A DNA stretch of 64,000 nucleotides, taken from positions 2,185,926 to 2,249,925 of the forward strand of contig OX345651.1 in NCBI GenBank assembly GCA_947044365.1, in the 5' to 3' direction. A model generated the notes under the pieces. The model searched no databases. It saw only the letters and a list, made by a program, of their open reading frames with translations, and was not told where the DNA came from. Positions within the stretch are counted from its first letter, which is position 1. Each line of letters begins with the position of its first letter. The translations under genes were made by a program, and so were the position numbers. The stretch is from Petrosia ficiformis. Lineage: Eukaryota > Porifera > Demospongiae > Haplosclerida > Petrosiidae. Positions 43,101 to 58,313 of this stretch are shown in pieces.

Positions 43101-46100
43101 CTACTTCACATTGAGCTGTTGTCTGTTGTGTTATGAGGGCATGATGTCTACTGCTGACTTCAACAAACTGTCTTCTTGCTTCTTCAAGTTCTTTAATAGG
43201 AACACTCTCTGACAACTGATTTTGAAGACTTGAAATTTTGTAAGATGCTGCATCCTAAAATGTGTGTAAATATTACTAATAATTAAATGAATACTAACAA
43301 CTATAGTAAGTTAGTAACAGAGTTTTAGTCTACACATGTATATACTATATACATGTATAATACATGTACGTATATGTACATTATCTTTACTAAATTCATG
43401 GTGGTTTCAATTAGAGTCTCAACAGATAGTGGTATTTGGTATCCAGATATACATGTATACCCTGCTGCAAATACATGTACAGACATTGAGAATATGTACA
43501 TTGTACAATAGTGATTTTGTTAAACAACCAAAGCACATTCACATGGAAGTTGACAAAGCCTTTTAAAAATATGCTATTGATAGCCACTCCGAATAAAACC
43601 AATTTTAGTCCGACATTAGTTATCAATGTTATTACATGTTCTGATCGAATGGCAATTATCAATACATTATATTGTTCTGCTGTATATCAGATTGTGATAT
43701 TTTTAATCCAGTCGAATGTCACAAGCTCTACTAAATAATGCATTTTTTGCTACTTTACTGCTGTTTCCACTCTGTTGTATTTCAGTGACTTGTTGCAAAC
43801 TTTCAACCCGAACACCTTCATACAACTACCATTATCATAAAACTATATATATATATTGGTTTTGGCCCCACCTATGTAATTAATTAATTAGTTATCGTTT
43901 TTATAAATCCAGATATAGAATTCTGATGAATACAGATATTAGTTGAAACCATATTTTCATTACATATATACATGTACACATGTACTAACACATTACACAA
44001 AATTATAGTACATGTACATTATACAAATGTATCATGTACATATGTACCTTGTATCTTTGGAGATAGGTTAACTGTTGTGTGACACTAATCTGTATATCAT
44101 TCAATGATTGTTTCAATGATGAAACCTCCTAAATAATACAATAACAGTATTATGTCATAAACACATAAATCTATTAACAATGTCATGTGCATTTATTATC
44201 TGACTCAATCTACAAGATAGGTTATGGTATTTGCAGTGAATAATAATCATGTTATAAATTATAATATAATATATAGTATACTAATAAACAAAATGACAGA
44301 ACATGTAGGAACATGAAAACTGATAATAAAAACACAAAAACAAGATTGGAATGGTACTATACAACAAGATTAAACTTCTAACAACTTCTAACCACTTCAC
44401 TATAACCACTACATATACTATAATATTACTATAGCTTAAATGTATGTAGAATTATATGAAATTTGTTAGTATATAATTGTGAGCAACTGACTACATCTAG
44501 TAGGAGAGAGTTCCAAATAGGGATAATACTAACAAAAAAGGAATGTCTATGAGCTTGAGTTTAACAAAAGGTTGAAGAAGGGTTTGATTATGAGGGTGAC
44601 AGGGAGAAGGGCGAGGGTGGAGAGTAAAGACATTAGATGATATACAAACTTCGAGTTTTTGAGATCTTTTCCGTGTTGACAGAGGTTGCCACTTTAGGGA
44701 GGCTAGCAGGGTAGGGTAATCAGCCTTCCACTGTTTGGTTATCACTTTACCTGCAAATTTCTGCATGCTTTCCAGTCTGTTTATGTCAGTGGAGCTATGG
44801 GAGTCCCAGACTGTACTATAATAATCCAACTTAGGCAGTACTGCAGTACAGTAGATCTGGTTCCTAATCTGAAGCCAAGATGTTGTTTGCTCTTCTTGCA
44901 GGTATTTCTGATGTGACTTGACCATTAGAGGTCATGGTTGATAGTTACACCAAAGTACTTTACAGAGTCACATGGGAAGATCAGATGATTGTTAACACTG
45001 ATATTAACTAGAATAGTGCGTCAAGAGCAAGTTATCGAAAGCAGATTTGTCTTAGAATGATTTGCAGTGAGGCCATAAAATTGCATCCAGGAGAGCATCT
45101 TCTTGAAGTTCCTGGCACCAAGTTGTATAGTATATTGGCTTGTAAAGAGGAATGTCATCTGCATATAGTATGAGTTTGGCATTGTGATGGAGTTCATAAA
45201 AATGTTGAACAGCAGCGGCCCTAGGATGGAACCTTGTGGAACATCTGAGGTCACTGTAACAGGGTCTGACATGGTACCGTCCAGGACTACTCGCTGCTGC
45301 CTGTTGGAGAGATAGTCCTTGATCTCGTGTAGTAAAGGGCCATGGATGCCTAAGGTTTGAAGAGAGGATAGGATCTGTGAGTGAGGTCAAGAGTCAAATG
45401 CTTTCTTGACATCAAAGAAAACAGTTGCTACTTCGTGGTGTTTTTCAAGTAGTTTATGTCAGTACAGAAAGCAGGGCTTCTTAGGTGGAGGACCATGACC
45501 TGAATTTGAATTTTTTTCGAAACATAATGCTGAAACATTATATATCATTGTTCATTTGTATGGTCATATAATGATGAAAACTTTTGCTTCAGATGGCTTA
45601 CTTTATGTGTACAAAACAATAAAATTGTACTGGCATGTTAGTTTGTAATAGTATTATAATAGTTATACAAACAAGAATAATAAAAAACATTTCCAATAAA
45701 ATGAAAGAAGATGTAGGGATGTCAAAACCCAAAAAGCATGCGAACAAGGTTGGAAGGTTAACGTAGGACCTAAAATTAAACAAACCACTTCCATATAACC
45801 CTACATACATGTAAGTACTTACACTGCTATAAAGCAAAATACAAAGAGCTGTACTTATGCAGGGTTATATGGAAGTGGTTTGTTTAATTCTAGGTCCTAT
45901 GTTAACCTTCCAACCTTGTTCGCATGCTTTTTGGGTTTTGACATCCCTATATCTTCTTTCATTTTATTGGAAATGTTTTTTATTATTCTTGTTTCCATTG
46001 TTTTTTCTTCAGAACGGTCTGAATATTTTTTGTAGATTGCAGAAATATACATATCATATGAAAGAATTCAATCATAAATGCATTGAAGTTTGTTCATCAA

Positions 46101-49100
46101 TGGAGGTAAATATCAATTATTTAAGAATTGATTATCATTCTTTTTCATTTACAGATGATGTCTATTTTCTATTTTACTTACAGAACTGTCAGCAGTCCTA
46201 CAAGAGGTAGTGTCAGTCACTGTGTCAACAATTCACTATTCCAATATTTATCATAGTATATAATAATTATTATATTATACAATGGCTTTAATATTAATAA
46301 GTTTTATTATAAGAATGTACATTGTGTATTTCCTCACAAATTTTATTATGATTCCAGCACTTCGATGTTCAACATAAACTTTCACAGAGCAGCTTAAATC
46401 ATGAGTGCGCATGCGCATTAAAAAAACCATGTGATAAAAATGGTGTCCAATTTGAGATATTGTCCCTGTAGTCCTCGAAACTCTCTTCTTTCATAGTACT
46501 TGACGATATCATTTCGATACTTGTACATCAGAATTTTACAATGAATGCGATTGGAATAGTGATAGTTCAACAACAAAAAAATGATTTGTCTGGAAAATAA
46601 TAAGTATAATATGATGAACATTTTGCCAGTTTTGCTACTTGGCGGTTCTCTATGTTAACGACGATCTTTGGCCATCTTGAAGGTTTTGGTACTCATAAAA
46701 CCACTAGATATGGAAAGGTATGTGTAATGTAAAACCTGTTTCTGTATATTACCAGAGATTTCAGCTCATCACTTGCAATTGAAATGTATGGGCGGCCATT
46801 TTTTTTCCATGCCATCCCTACATAGAGAGTACTACCGTACTCTCTGATTAACATGTCAGTACTTACTTATTACTTTATAACTGAAAGATTTTAGTGTCAT
46901 TATACTAGTCTCTTCCTTGTCTATACTATGAGTCTTACATTTTATTTTAGTCTCTGTTTTATCTCAAAGAAGAAAGAAAGATCCTCAATGAGTCCTGTGA
47001 AACGCTCTACAAAGAGAGGTCTGAACATTGCGAGTCATGTGCACAGCACATGACTTGAAAATTTGAAATAGGCAGAGATAGAAAGAAATGGAGAATGCTT
47101 GAAGCCAGTGCTCGATGTTGTAGCAAACACTACCCCAAATTTGTTTGCTTTGATGTAGTGCTTTTCTAGCAATAGCCGTGATACAGGAGCAGTTACATGT
47201 ATGTTTTGATGTGTCCGGATGTCCCCAAGAGTCTTCTCAGGTCTGGAAACAGTAACCATGAGTTACATAAACTGTGATAACTTTATAACCGAAGGGTTTT
47301 AGCAAAAGCCTCTTGTCATTATAGATCCTTGTATAATTTGAAGTCTGCCAGCAGCTCGTTCGAGCCATCAGTCATCGTAGTTCTTCCAAAATTTTGCAAA
47401 CACACACATACAGACACAGACACAAAATATGATTACTATACCCTTCCGCCTACGTTTTGCGGCGAGGGTAATTAGTTTACAATGGTCCTGTATTTCAATG
47501 ACCATCTCTGGCAATCTATAAGGTCTTGTTAATTGTAAAAACACTCAATATAAGAAGATAGGTGTTTATCTAGACATAGATGTATGATGTATCATTTATA
47601 CATTATCAACCTATCACTTTCAATGGATGGCCATTTAAGGTACTATACTCTCTTATACTATTATACATGTACAGTATATGCTCAATTTTACCTTTCTCAA
47701 ACCTGCTTCACTAGTTTGTAGAAGTGTATAATGCCGTGATAAACTCCTTTGGTCTACTCTTAGAACAGTCAATCTACGAGACATTTCTCCTAGCTTCTGT
47801 CTGGTACTATTAGGATCACTAGAGAGAGCTTCATGAAGATTCTAGAAAAGATCAAATACACAAAAGGTCAAAAATAGTAACAGATACCAGTAGAAGCAAC
47901 ATTATCTACATTATACACTTACATGTATACATGTATAGGAATATCTTTGCTGAACAGTACAAGGATGTATAATACATAAGGAATAATTGAGTGAGTGAAT
48001 TATACACATATATACATGTACACTTGTACCTGTTGTACCCCTTGAAACATGTACATGTATACATGTACATTGTACATGTGTACATGTGTGTATAACAAGC
48101 AGTTATGTTAGTTATAATAAAGCTGGATTATGCTGGTAGTAATATGAATCTATATACTCAATGTGTAGAACCCTTACAACAAGTGTAAATTAGTGCTGAC
48201 AGTAATGGCAGACAGTACTAAATATAATTATAAATATATAAATTATAATATATTATTGGGGCGAGCCTGAGCGAGCCCCACACTAGTGAGGTAGCTGAAA
48301 AGTTGCATTGTATATATATTTGTCAGTTCGTTTGTTTGTATTCGTACGTATTCCGTAAATACTCTTAATTCTCGTATTCCGTAAATATCTTTTAAATAAA
48401 ATTTGAGAAAGCCAGCATTGTTCATCATGAAGAGAAAGGGACCGAGCCAAACGACCTGGAGAAACTAAAGCGGAGAGAGAGGTGAGATTACGCAAGAGAA
48501 GAGAGACTGAATGGAGACAGAGGAAGATAAGCTGAGCAAAGCCTCAGAAGAGAGATTGAAGATTATGCTGGAGAGACAAGAGCTATGGAGACAGATTATG
48601 AAAGACAAGTAAGGTTGGTGAGACAGACAGAGGGAGATAAGAGATGATTCGACTGCTGAGCAAAGAAAAGAGAGATTATGTGGGAGAGACAGATAGAGAG
48701 AACAGCTATAGATGGCTGAGCAAAGTGATCTTCCTGCTAAAGTATTTAACATCAGGGTTTTTCCTACTTACCTTTATTGGTGAAACTTCCATCACTATTC
48801 CGTGAACTGTAGCGTTTGCCATCTTCACAGACTTGCACGTGTTCATAATGTATGCGCAGTTGCACACACTCTCGTCTTACAACCACACCTTTTTATGTGT
48901 TCTCTCAGGCTTGCCCCACAATGATTATCATTCTCTAGTATAGCATTGTGTGTTGTTTAAAGGTGAACTCCAATCCTAGCAAATGTTATATACTATATCA
49001 TATGTATACGCACCTAGTGCTGGGTATCGGTAAAGACACCAATATCGATTATTACTGTACCCAATATCAATTGATTGTTGATAATATCAGAGGAAGTAAT

Positions 49101-52100
49101 TAATTACATGACAGGAAAGACCTCCTGCTAAATGGCATGCATATAGATATTTTGGGTATCATGTACCAAATACCAAACCATTTGTAAGTTAAGATAAGGA
49201 TGTTTAAAAGAAACAAATGCCTTGTACTGAATGTGCATGTGCATAAGTGCAAATCGATATCAGGTCATGATATCGATTATCGCTAAATGTGCTATATCGA
49301 TAACAAGTTAACGACTATCAATATTTCCATTATTGAATCCCAGCACTATATGTACATGTACCTGAAGTTCTTCTGTCTTCACTCTGTCTTGTTCTTTCAA
49401 TATTTTCATCTCTTCTATTTCCTCTGTCATCTTCTGTTTCTCTTCTTCCCATCCTATTTTAGCATCTTGATACTCCTTATAAAGAATACCCTAAATAAAA
49501 ATACAAAATGTAATTTAAAGAAATGGAGGTGAATAAATGTACATGTACATGTACCAGGGCATAAACAAAGGTGGTAACATTCGAAGGTTCGTTATAATTC
49601 CTTACCTTCGAAGATAAAATCCATTCCACAAAGGTTCGCAATTAACACATGGTTAATTATTTGCTGCAATAATTATTTATAACTCTTAATCATTTGTCAC
49701 GTAGAGATTGAGAGTGAAGAGACCATGGACCAGAGTGTGGACTTTCAAAACCAGAATGTACTGAATCTCATCTGCCATCTTCTGAATTAAGAGGTCTCCC
49801 ATTAAATAAACACTTGTATAGGTACAAAGTTAACACATTCATAGTGTTACACCTTCGTGAACCTTCTTGTTCTAGTTGAAACAAACCTTCGAAGGTGTAA
49901 AAATCACCTTCGTTTATGCCTTGACATGTACATATGTATACAAAAGGAATGATGTTTTAATTAATCTGACAGGTAGTTTTACAGCTACACTACATATGTT
50001 CATATGTACATGTATTGAAAATACTCTCACTGATTGTTCAAAATAAACGGTTCCTCCACTTTAAAACAAAGGCAAGAAGGATTCCACAACACACATGTAC
50101 ATGTACATGTACATATAATGTGAAAAATATAAAATGGTCCTATCAGAATGGGAATAAAAAGGAGTAATTATAAATTCATAATGGTATAATAGCAGACTCA
50201 ATTATCCATAGTTAAATGATTCTCTTTAATAATACAAAGTAATACATAATAGAAATTCAATCTAATATACTTGACATACAGTCACATCACTATATATTAA
50301 CTATGTACATGTACCTGTTGATGTATGATGACAGAAAATTTTCTTCTGTACTGTTCTAACTGTTCTTGAGTATCTTTAAGAGTGTGTTCTCTCTCTTGTA
50401 GTTCCCTTAATACAAGTAATAAGTGATCATTATCAGGATAACCTGAAACAATAGATAGATAAATACATGTAAATGAATGGATAGATTAACGGATGCATGG
50501 TTGACAGAATGAATGGATGAATACATACAATATATGGACTGATGAAGATGCCATTCTCGATATTCTTATATATTTGATATATTCCTGTTTTTAGCTACTT
50601 ATGGTGTGAAAGTCAAAAATGCCGTTATCTATTAAGCAAATGATTAATTTTATAGTAATGGATGTGAGATGTCAAGATGGATTAAATATGGAAAAAGCTG
50701 CCATTTTCACAAGATGTTGCTATCGCTCTTGAGCAAATATTATAGCATTTTGTTATAGAGGGGGTAAATCCTGGTCTTGGGTCCTTCATGCTATGTCTGT
50801 GATATGCCAGTAAAATCCACCCAGAAGGCTATACTTTGTGATAACTGTCTATTGTGATGGACTCAATGTTTATGTTGTCATATCAAGGTACATGTCCATT
50901 TATCTGTAGAGGATGAACTGCATGGTCATGTCCAAAATGCATAAATAGACTGTTGCTTTCTTTTATGACTGTTCTACATGTACATGTACATTGTTCTCCA
51001 CTCTACCACATACTGATTTATCAGTGAATGTGACAACTTCATTGTCAATATACCAACAAAAAGTCTGGTTTACTTGTAGCACATTTAAATGTAGCGTATG
51101 CTGTCTCTACTCTGCAGTAGATGATGTTATGCAATGGAAAAATACAATATTGATATTTAACAATATCAGAAATTTTGCCGATGAGACCTTCACATATATG
51201 GAAGTTTGCCATAAAGACTAGAGGATATGGTACATGTATCTATTGTAGAGATAAAACTAGGAGGGGTGGCGGAGATGCAAATATAATCTCTGAGAATATA
51301 AAACATTGAAAAGACGGAATTCAGTAGATGACAATGTAGAATCCATCAGGTTGGATGTATTTCCCTGAGCTGTGATATTCTAAATTGCTCATCACCAAAA
51401 ACTCGTAAACCATTATGGTTTGTAAAAGAGGTATAATGTTTGGAGGGATGACTATTGATGAATAGAATCATACATGGATTATAAAAGAGGTATAATGTTT
51501 GGAGGGATGACTATTGATGAATAGAATCATACATGGAGTATAAAAGAGGTATAATGTTTGGAGGGATGACTATTGATGAATAGAATCATACATGGTTTAT
51601 AAAAGAGGTATAATGTTTGGAGGGATGACTATTGATGAATAGAATCATACATGGTTTATAGAAGAGGTATAATGTTTGGAGGGATGACTATTGATGAATA
51701 GAATCATACATGGCTTATAGAAGAGGTATAATGTTTGGAGGGATGACTATTGATGAATAGAATCATACATGGTTTATAGAAGAGGTATAATGTTTGGAGG
51801 GATGACTATTGATGAATAGAATCATACATGGCTTATAGAAGAGGTATAATGTTTGGAGGGATGACTATTGATGAATAGAATCATACATGGCTTATAGAAG
51901 AGGTATAATGTTTGAATACTGATGAAAAGAATCATATGGATTGTGATAATGATCTTGATCGTGTTAATATTGTTTATCTATTTCATAATACAATAGTGAG
52001 TTGCAAACTGTTTAGTAATTGAGTTATATGGTTTCATAAAACTATGAATTATATTTGCAATGTCCTTGTAGGATCTGAGTCATTGAAAAGTTTGTGCAAA

Positions 52101-55100
52101 ACAGTACACATGTAGAGCACAGATGTTTATAAGTGGATTCATGATCCAAAAGTTAACAAAACACATTGATTATGCTTATAAAACAGGAATCCTGCTAAAT
52201 GTAAGTGAGACACGTAACACTTTAAGGTAACAAAGAAACATAGCAAATAAAACGATTAAGAAAGCCAAATTTCAACATTATAAACCCCTAATAATTGATG
52301 AAATGAAAGACAATTCTTAAAACTTTAGTGAAATTTTTTAAACACAATTATTTCAAAGAAATCGGGCCTACAAAGCATCATATTGAACTTGAAACACAGG
52401 AATTCAATATTGAAACTACCCAACACTCTCCCTAAAAGGCTAAAACTGATATTTGTTTCCACCTCATCTCTATTAGTAAACTATGGCACATACAAATGTA
52501 CGCTTAAACAATCACCAGTGGAAGGAAGTTATTGGAAATAGACAAGTTAATATCTAAATTAGAGAATACTAAAGCCACTGGTTGGGATGGTTTGCCAGCT
52601 TTGTTTTTAAAACCATGAAGTCTATTCTATTCTGTCAGTTCCTTTGAGCCATTTAGTTTAACTTCTTGCACAATTTAGAAGAAAGCCCAGATAACACCAA
52701 GTCCATCTATGCTCCATCAACAACTATTGTTCAATATCCATTTTACTGATATTATCAAAGATTCTAGAACATGTCTTCTGTAATCAATTAATCAGCCATC
52801 TAGATGAACTCTCTTCTCAGTGACTGCAAATCATGTTTCAGGAAAACAACCATAGTACTCATTACTTCGTGTTACTGATGAGGAAAAGCAATTGATGGGA
52901 ACAAATTTGTTGGAGCTATATTTTTAGATACAGCAAAAGCATTTGATTGTGTTGGATCATTCCATCTTACCACAAAAACTGCCATCAAGAAAGATCACTA
53001 TAGATTGATTCAGAAATTGTTTAAGTGAAAGACAGCAAAGTGTCATTCCAAATGATATCAGCTCCACCTGAGCATTGATGAATACAGGAGTTCCACAAGG
53101 CTTAAAGGGGCAATTCTTTTTTATCCTATATATATATTAGAACACCCAAATGTGAGCTTATATGCTCTGAACGTTTTACTAGTCTAGATGATGTGGAAGA
53201 ATTAGCATCTTCAAGAAGATCTACATCTGATTAAGAGATGAATGACAGTAAATAAACTCAAGTTGAATGAAAGGAAATGTCAGTTTATGCTTATTGGAAA
53301 TTAACAGAAGATCAAGGACAGATGTATTACACTATGACAATACCAGGTGGCTATCATCATGGTTTTTATCATCGAAGAAATGGACTTTTCCCTTGGGCAA
53401 ACCAGTAAATTGCTAAATAGTACTAACTTATTGAAAAGAGTACTACAATTATTGTTAATCTTTTTTGTAGGTTAGTATAAAACATTTTTAAATGAACTAG
53501 GATTCGATCCTCTGAACATAATACAATGTGACATGGACAATGTGGAAATTACCAATGAGGAAACAATGCACCTTGTTTGTCATTTCAGCATGACACTGTG
53601 TATGTACCAATGGGTGATGTGAGAAGACCACAGTGCATGTACCAATGGGTGATGTGAGAAGATCACAGTGTATGTACCAATGGGTGATGTGAGAAGACCA
53701 CAGTGTATGTACCAATGGGTGATGTGAGAAGACCACAGTGCATGTCCCAATGGGTGATGTGAGAAGGCCAATATTTTTGGCTAAATTCTGCTTACAAATG
53801 TATGGTTCCCAGAAAATAGCTGTAAACTCAAGGATGCACAGTCAAAACTAATGAAATTAAAACAATCAGTAACCTCCCTAGTTAATTGTAATTGCACATG
53901 TTGCACTAACTACTCCAATTGCTCAGAAGATTTACAAAGAGCAATTCTGTTCTGCAGAGAATTAGATATTAGTTACACCAATGAAAGGGATCAGAATGGT
54001 TCACGAGTTCTTGATGGTCTGATGGAATTCGCTGCCTCTGAAGCTAACCTTAAAGCAGTACATTGTCCAATAAAATTCGTTAACCTTTAGGTTCAATTTA
54101 CCACGTTAACAAAATCTGGTACTTTCGTGTGATACATGTTCAGCACAAGTGCATTTAGTTAGATATCTTGGTGTAATCAATGATAATCATTATGAAGAGT
54201 AGGATTGGAAAGGTAACTCAAAAGTTCTTGCTCTACACAGACTACATCCACTGCTACCCATATCAACATCCTTGAGTACGTTAGTGAAAATGAATTCAGA
54301 ATAGAAATGGTTGGGAGATATTCAAAAGACACTGATACAGTAATGAGTCACTTTCTACCAGTCAAACATCTTCCAAGTGACAGTTTACATTGCTCTGAAA
54401 AGAAGGCCAGAAGCATATGGCCAGTATTATCGGGCACAGTTTAAAGTTCCTTTAGATGTTATCTAGCTACCATGACAGTAGAAACAACATATTTTGGACC
54501 ATTTCAACCATTTTGAACTTTGCCACATTAATAACAACCACTATGATGTGGTGTTGCCAAAGGATGGCTCATACCAACTGTAAGTAGCTGGTGAAATTTT
54601 CCCTGTTTTAATAATAATAATAATTACATGAAACCATGCAGTAAAAGGCAAGCGTAAGCTTATAACTTAATTTGTCTCAGGATCTTCAGCTTGTGTCGGT
54701 ATTCTCGCTTCTCTCCTTCTTCTAGATCTACTTCTCTCTGCTTCCAGTCTTGCCTTTTGATGCACTGGGGTCTCTACTGTTATTTGCCTACACACTCTAA
54801 TTCTGTCAGCTTCCAGTCTCCCTACTCGATCATTTAGGGTCTCTAATGTTTTTCGCCTCCTTGATCTTAATCGATCACCTTCCAGTCGTACTAGGTGTTG
54901 CTCTGGGGTCTCTCTAGTCCTACATGCAGCTATAACTTTTTTCTAATTCTCTCTGTCTCGATTTCATGTTCCACCAACTTCCACGCTTACGCTTGCCAAT
55001 AATAATAATTATTATAATAATATGATCAGAAGAATAGAAGGATGTTAGGAAAGGTACATGTAAATGCACAATGTAGGTTGGAAAATACACACATGACATG

Positions 55101-57193
55101 TACTAGATACATGTACATGTACATAGACATATAGACAGGTACTGTGTAGTGGATAGCAAATTATCAATACATGGAGATACATGTAGATAGTTACATCGAT
55201 ATATACACATGTACATGTACATATACACGTACATGCACATGTTGATAATACAGACAAATATATAATAATAATAATACATGTACACTATGTAATTATATAT
55301 ACAACTGTATACTATAATTATATTAAATATTATATATTATACTTACTAAGTAACACTAACCTATAGTAGTATGATCAGGACTACTTTGTGGTATAGATAT
55401 CACATGTTTATTTCTCTTAGGACTAGACATGTATTGAGGAGTGATATGAGATGATACAATATCAGAAACGACTCCAGATTGTTTCAATGCTTTCTGTAAT
55501 GTCAGAACTTCATTTTCTTTCTGTTTTAAAGTTTGTATTATTAACTTTTGTTGTTCAGTCAATGATGTCAGCTTTTGTGGAAGGTCAGCTCCTGAATCTG
55601 TCTCTTCTGTTGACAACTGTCCCTTGGCTGAAAGACAAATTGAGAATTAATGACCAATGAACACGCAAAATAGGCAGAAATTAGACAAACAGACAGACTG
55701 ATTGACTGACAGACAGAAAGACAGACAAGCAGACAGATTAAACTGTAGATGGCTAAACAGATAGATTGATTGACTGATTGATAGATACAAAGATAGATAT
55801 ATAGATAGTGTACATGATGTTATTGGAGCTGTAGAAAGAAAGAAAGAAAGAAAGAGAGAAAGGGAGACACCTGAGGCAATGGAAAAATGAAAATGAGAGT
55901 TGCCTCTGGTGGGATTCGAACCCACGACACTCTGTACTCCGGACAGATGCTCTACTAAGGCAGTTTAGTTTAGTTATAGTTAACTAAAGTAATATTAGGC
56001 TTACTAAAAGGGTTTTAGTTTCAATTAACTAACTACATTTTGTAAAAGTGCAATTATTGGCCAATTTTCAATTTAGTTAGTTATAGTGATATTACAGTAG
56101 ACTTGTAATTTAGTTATAGTTTAGTTAACAAAAATCACAATGCCTTACTAAAAGGGGTTTTAGTAGTTAACTAAATGTAGATACATACAGTTGTTATAGT
56201 TAACTACATGTGTTTTAATATAACTATTTTCTACATGTATAACTAAAATATATTATTGATGGTCTTTTACTTATAGAACTATAACTAAACAACATGTACA
56301 TGTAAAAATCTAAAAATACTGTACTTGCAATGGATTTTTGCCATTTTTGGTTAATGTACTTACAATTACACTAAGAAGCTTAAGCAGTGTAAATGATTCC
56401 TCATTGCACTGTATTTCAAATTTCAAACTGAATCTCAAAAATGAAACTACATGTATATGTAAAACTACACTAAATAATTAATACATACATGTACATACAT
56501 ACAATACATACATACATACATATATACATACATGTACATACATACATACATACATACATACATACATACATACATACATACATACATACATACATACATA
56601 CATACATACATACAACATACATGTACATGTACATGTACATAAACAGATTGATACAATATTCATGACTATACTCATAGATAGATAGATAAATACATATACT
56701 AGTACAGTTTGATAATCTTATATCTATCACGTAGTTGGACAACTCATTTTCTATAATTTGAATTAAAATGTAACATATAATTATGGAACTGTACATATAC
56801 ATTGTATATTTACTTGGTTTTGTCCTAGTTGGACTTGCTTCAGAATCCTGCTTATCGAGTTTCATTTTCCTTCCTGAGCTCAACACTTCTTTACTGAGTC
56901 TAGCAATCTCTCTTTGACATGATTCTTTTCTTTGTCTCTCTGTGAAGAGTAAAGACTGAAGATGAGATATTTGACCTCTAAGTTCAGCTACAATAAGATG
57001 ATTGGGTTGCTGGGATGATTGTATCTCAGACCTAACATCAGAAACTTCATGAGATCTGGAAGAGGTCTCAAAGGGTCTGAAAATTGAAAGAAAACATAAT
57101 TTATGGTCCAACAACTACATGTACATTTAAATCTGTGAAAACAGACACATATGCATACATGTACATTATATATATATATAATTATTATATATA

Positions 57194-57230
<37 letters not shown>

Positions 57231-58277
57231 ATATATACAAAAATAATAAAAAAACATTTCCAATAAAAATGAAAGAAGATGTAGGGATGCAAAACCCAAA
57301 AAGCATGCGATCAAGATTAGGTGGCTAACATAGGACCCAAAATTAAACAAACCACTTCCAAATAACCCTACATAGTTATAGCTCTTTGTATTTTGCTTTA
57401 TATCATACTTATGTAGGGTTATTTGGAAGTGGTTCATTTAATTTTGGGTCCTATGTTAGCCACCTAACCTTGTTCACATGCATTATGGGTTTCGACATCC
57501 CTACAACTTCTTTCACTTTTATTGGAAATGTTTTTTTATTATTCTTGTTTTCATTGTTTTTTTTTCTGAATGGTGTGAATATTTATTTGTACATTGCAGA
57601 AATACTGGTGTAAGTTATATATCATATGAAATCATTCAATCATAAATGCATTAAAGTTTGTTCATTAATGAAGGTTAGTCTTTTGTATATTATCAATTAT
57701 TTATGAATTGATTATCATTTTCTTTCATTTACAGATGATGTCTATTTTCTATTTGACTTACAGAACTGTCTGCAGTCCTACAAGAAGTAGTGTCAGTCAC
57801 TGTGTCAACAAGTCAGTATTCTATTACTTATCATAGTATATAAGATTATTATATACGATGGCTTTAATATTAATACGTTATATATTCATCATTATAAAAA
57901 TGTATTTGCTCACAAATTTTATTACTATGCTTATGCTGAGTTTTACCACTCGCTGGTTCTCTGCATTAACGACAATCTTTGGCCATCTACAAGGCATTGG
58001 TAGTCATAAAAACACTAGATATAAATAGGTATATTAAAACTTATCTGTATACATGTATATTACCAGAGATTTCAGCCTTTCACTTGCAATTGAAGTGTAT
58101 AGGCGGCCATTTTTTTCCATGCCATCCCTACATAGAGAGTACTGCTGTACTCTCTGATAATCACATGACCATTGTCCAAACATACATGTACATGTACATG
58201 TATATGGTCTAAGCAACCTCAACATGAGCATAGTATACATGTACAGTATATACAGCATGTACATGATATTATCAGGA

Positions 58278-58313
<36 letters not shown>

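Noticed and set aside
51424..51935. CRISPR array
   Set aside because: Units are directly adjacent 59-bp repeats with no unique spacers, in eukaryotic intron sequence; it is a minisatellite.
53497..53771. Repeated HHPLVHTLWSSHITHW peptides on the minus strand
   Set aside because: They are translations of the 35-bp minisatellite, not a repeat protein gene.
55908..55964. Functional tRNA gene
   Set aside because: A- and B-box-like motifs are present, but the anticodon loop lacks the U at position 33, the acceptor stem is imperfect, and the unit continues into a SINE body and tail found again at 58274.
56465..57114. Open frames of repeated MYVC on the minus strand
   Set aside because: They come from the (CATA)n microsatellite; only 56814-57076 of the longest frame is a real exon.
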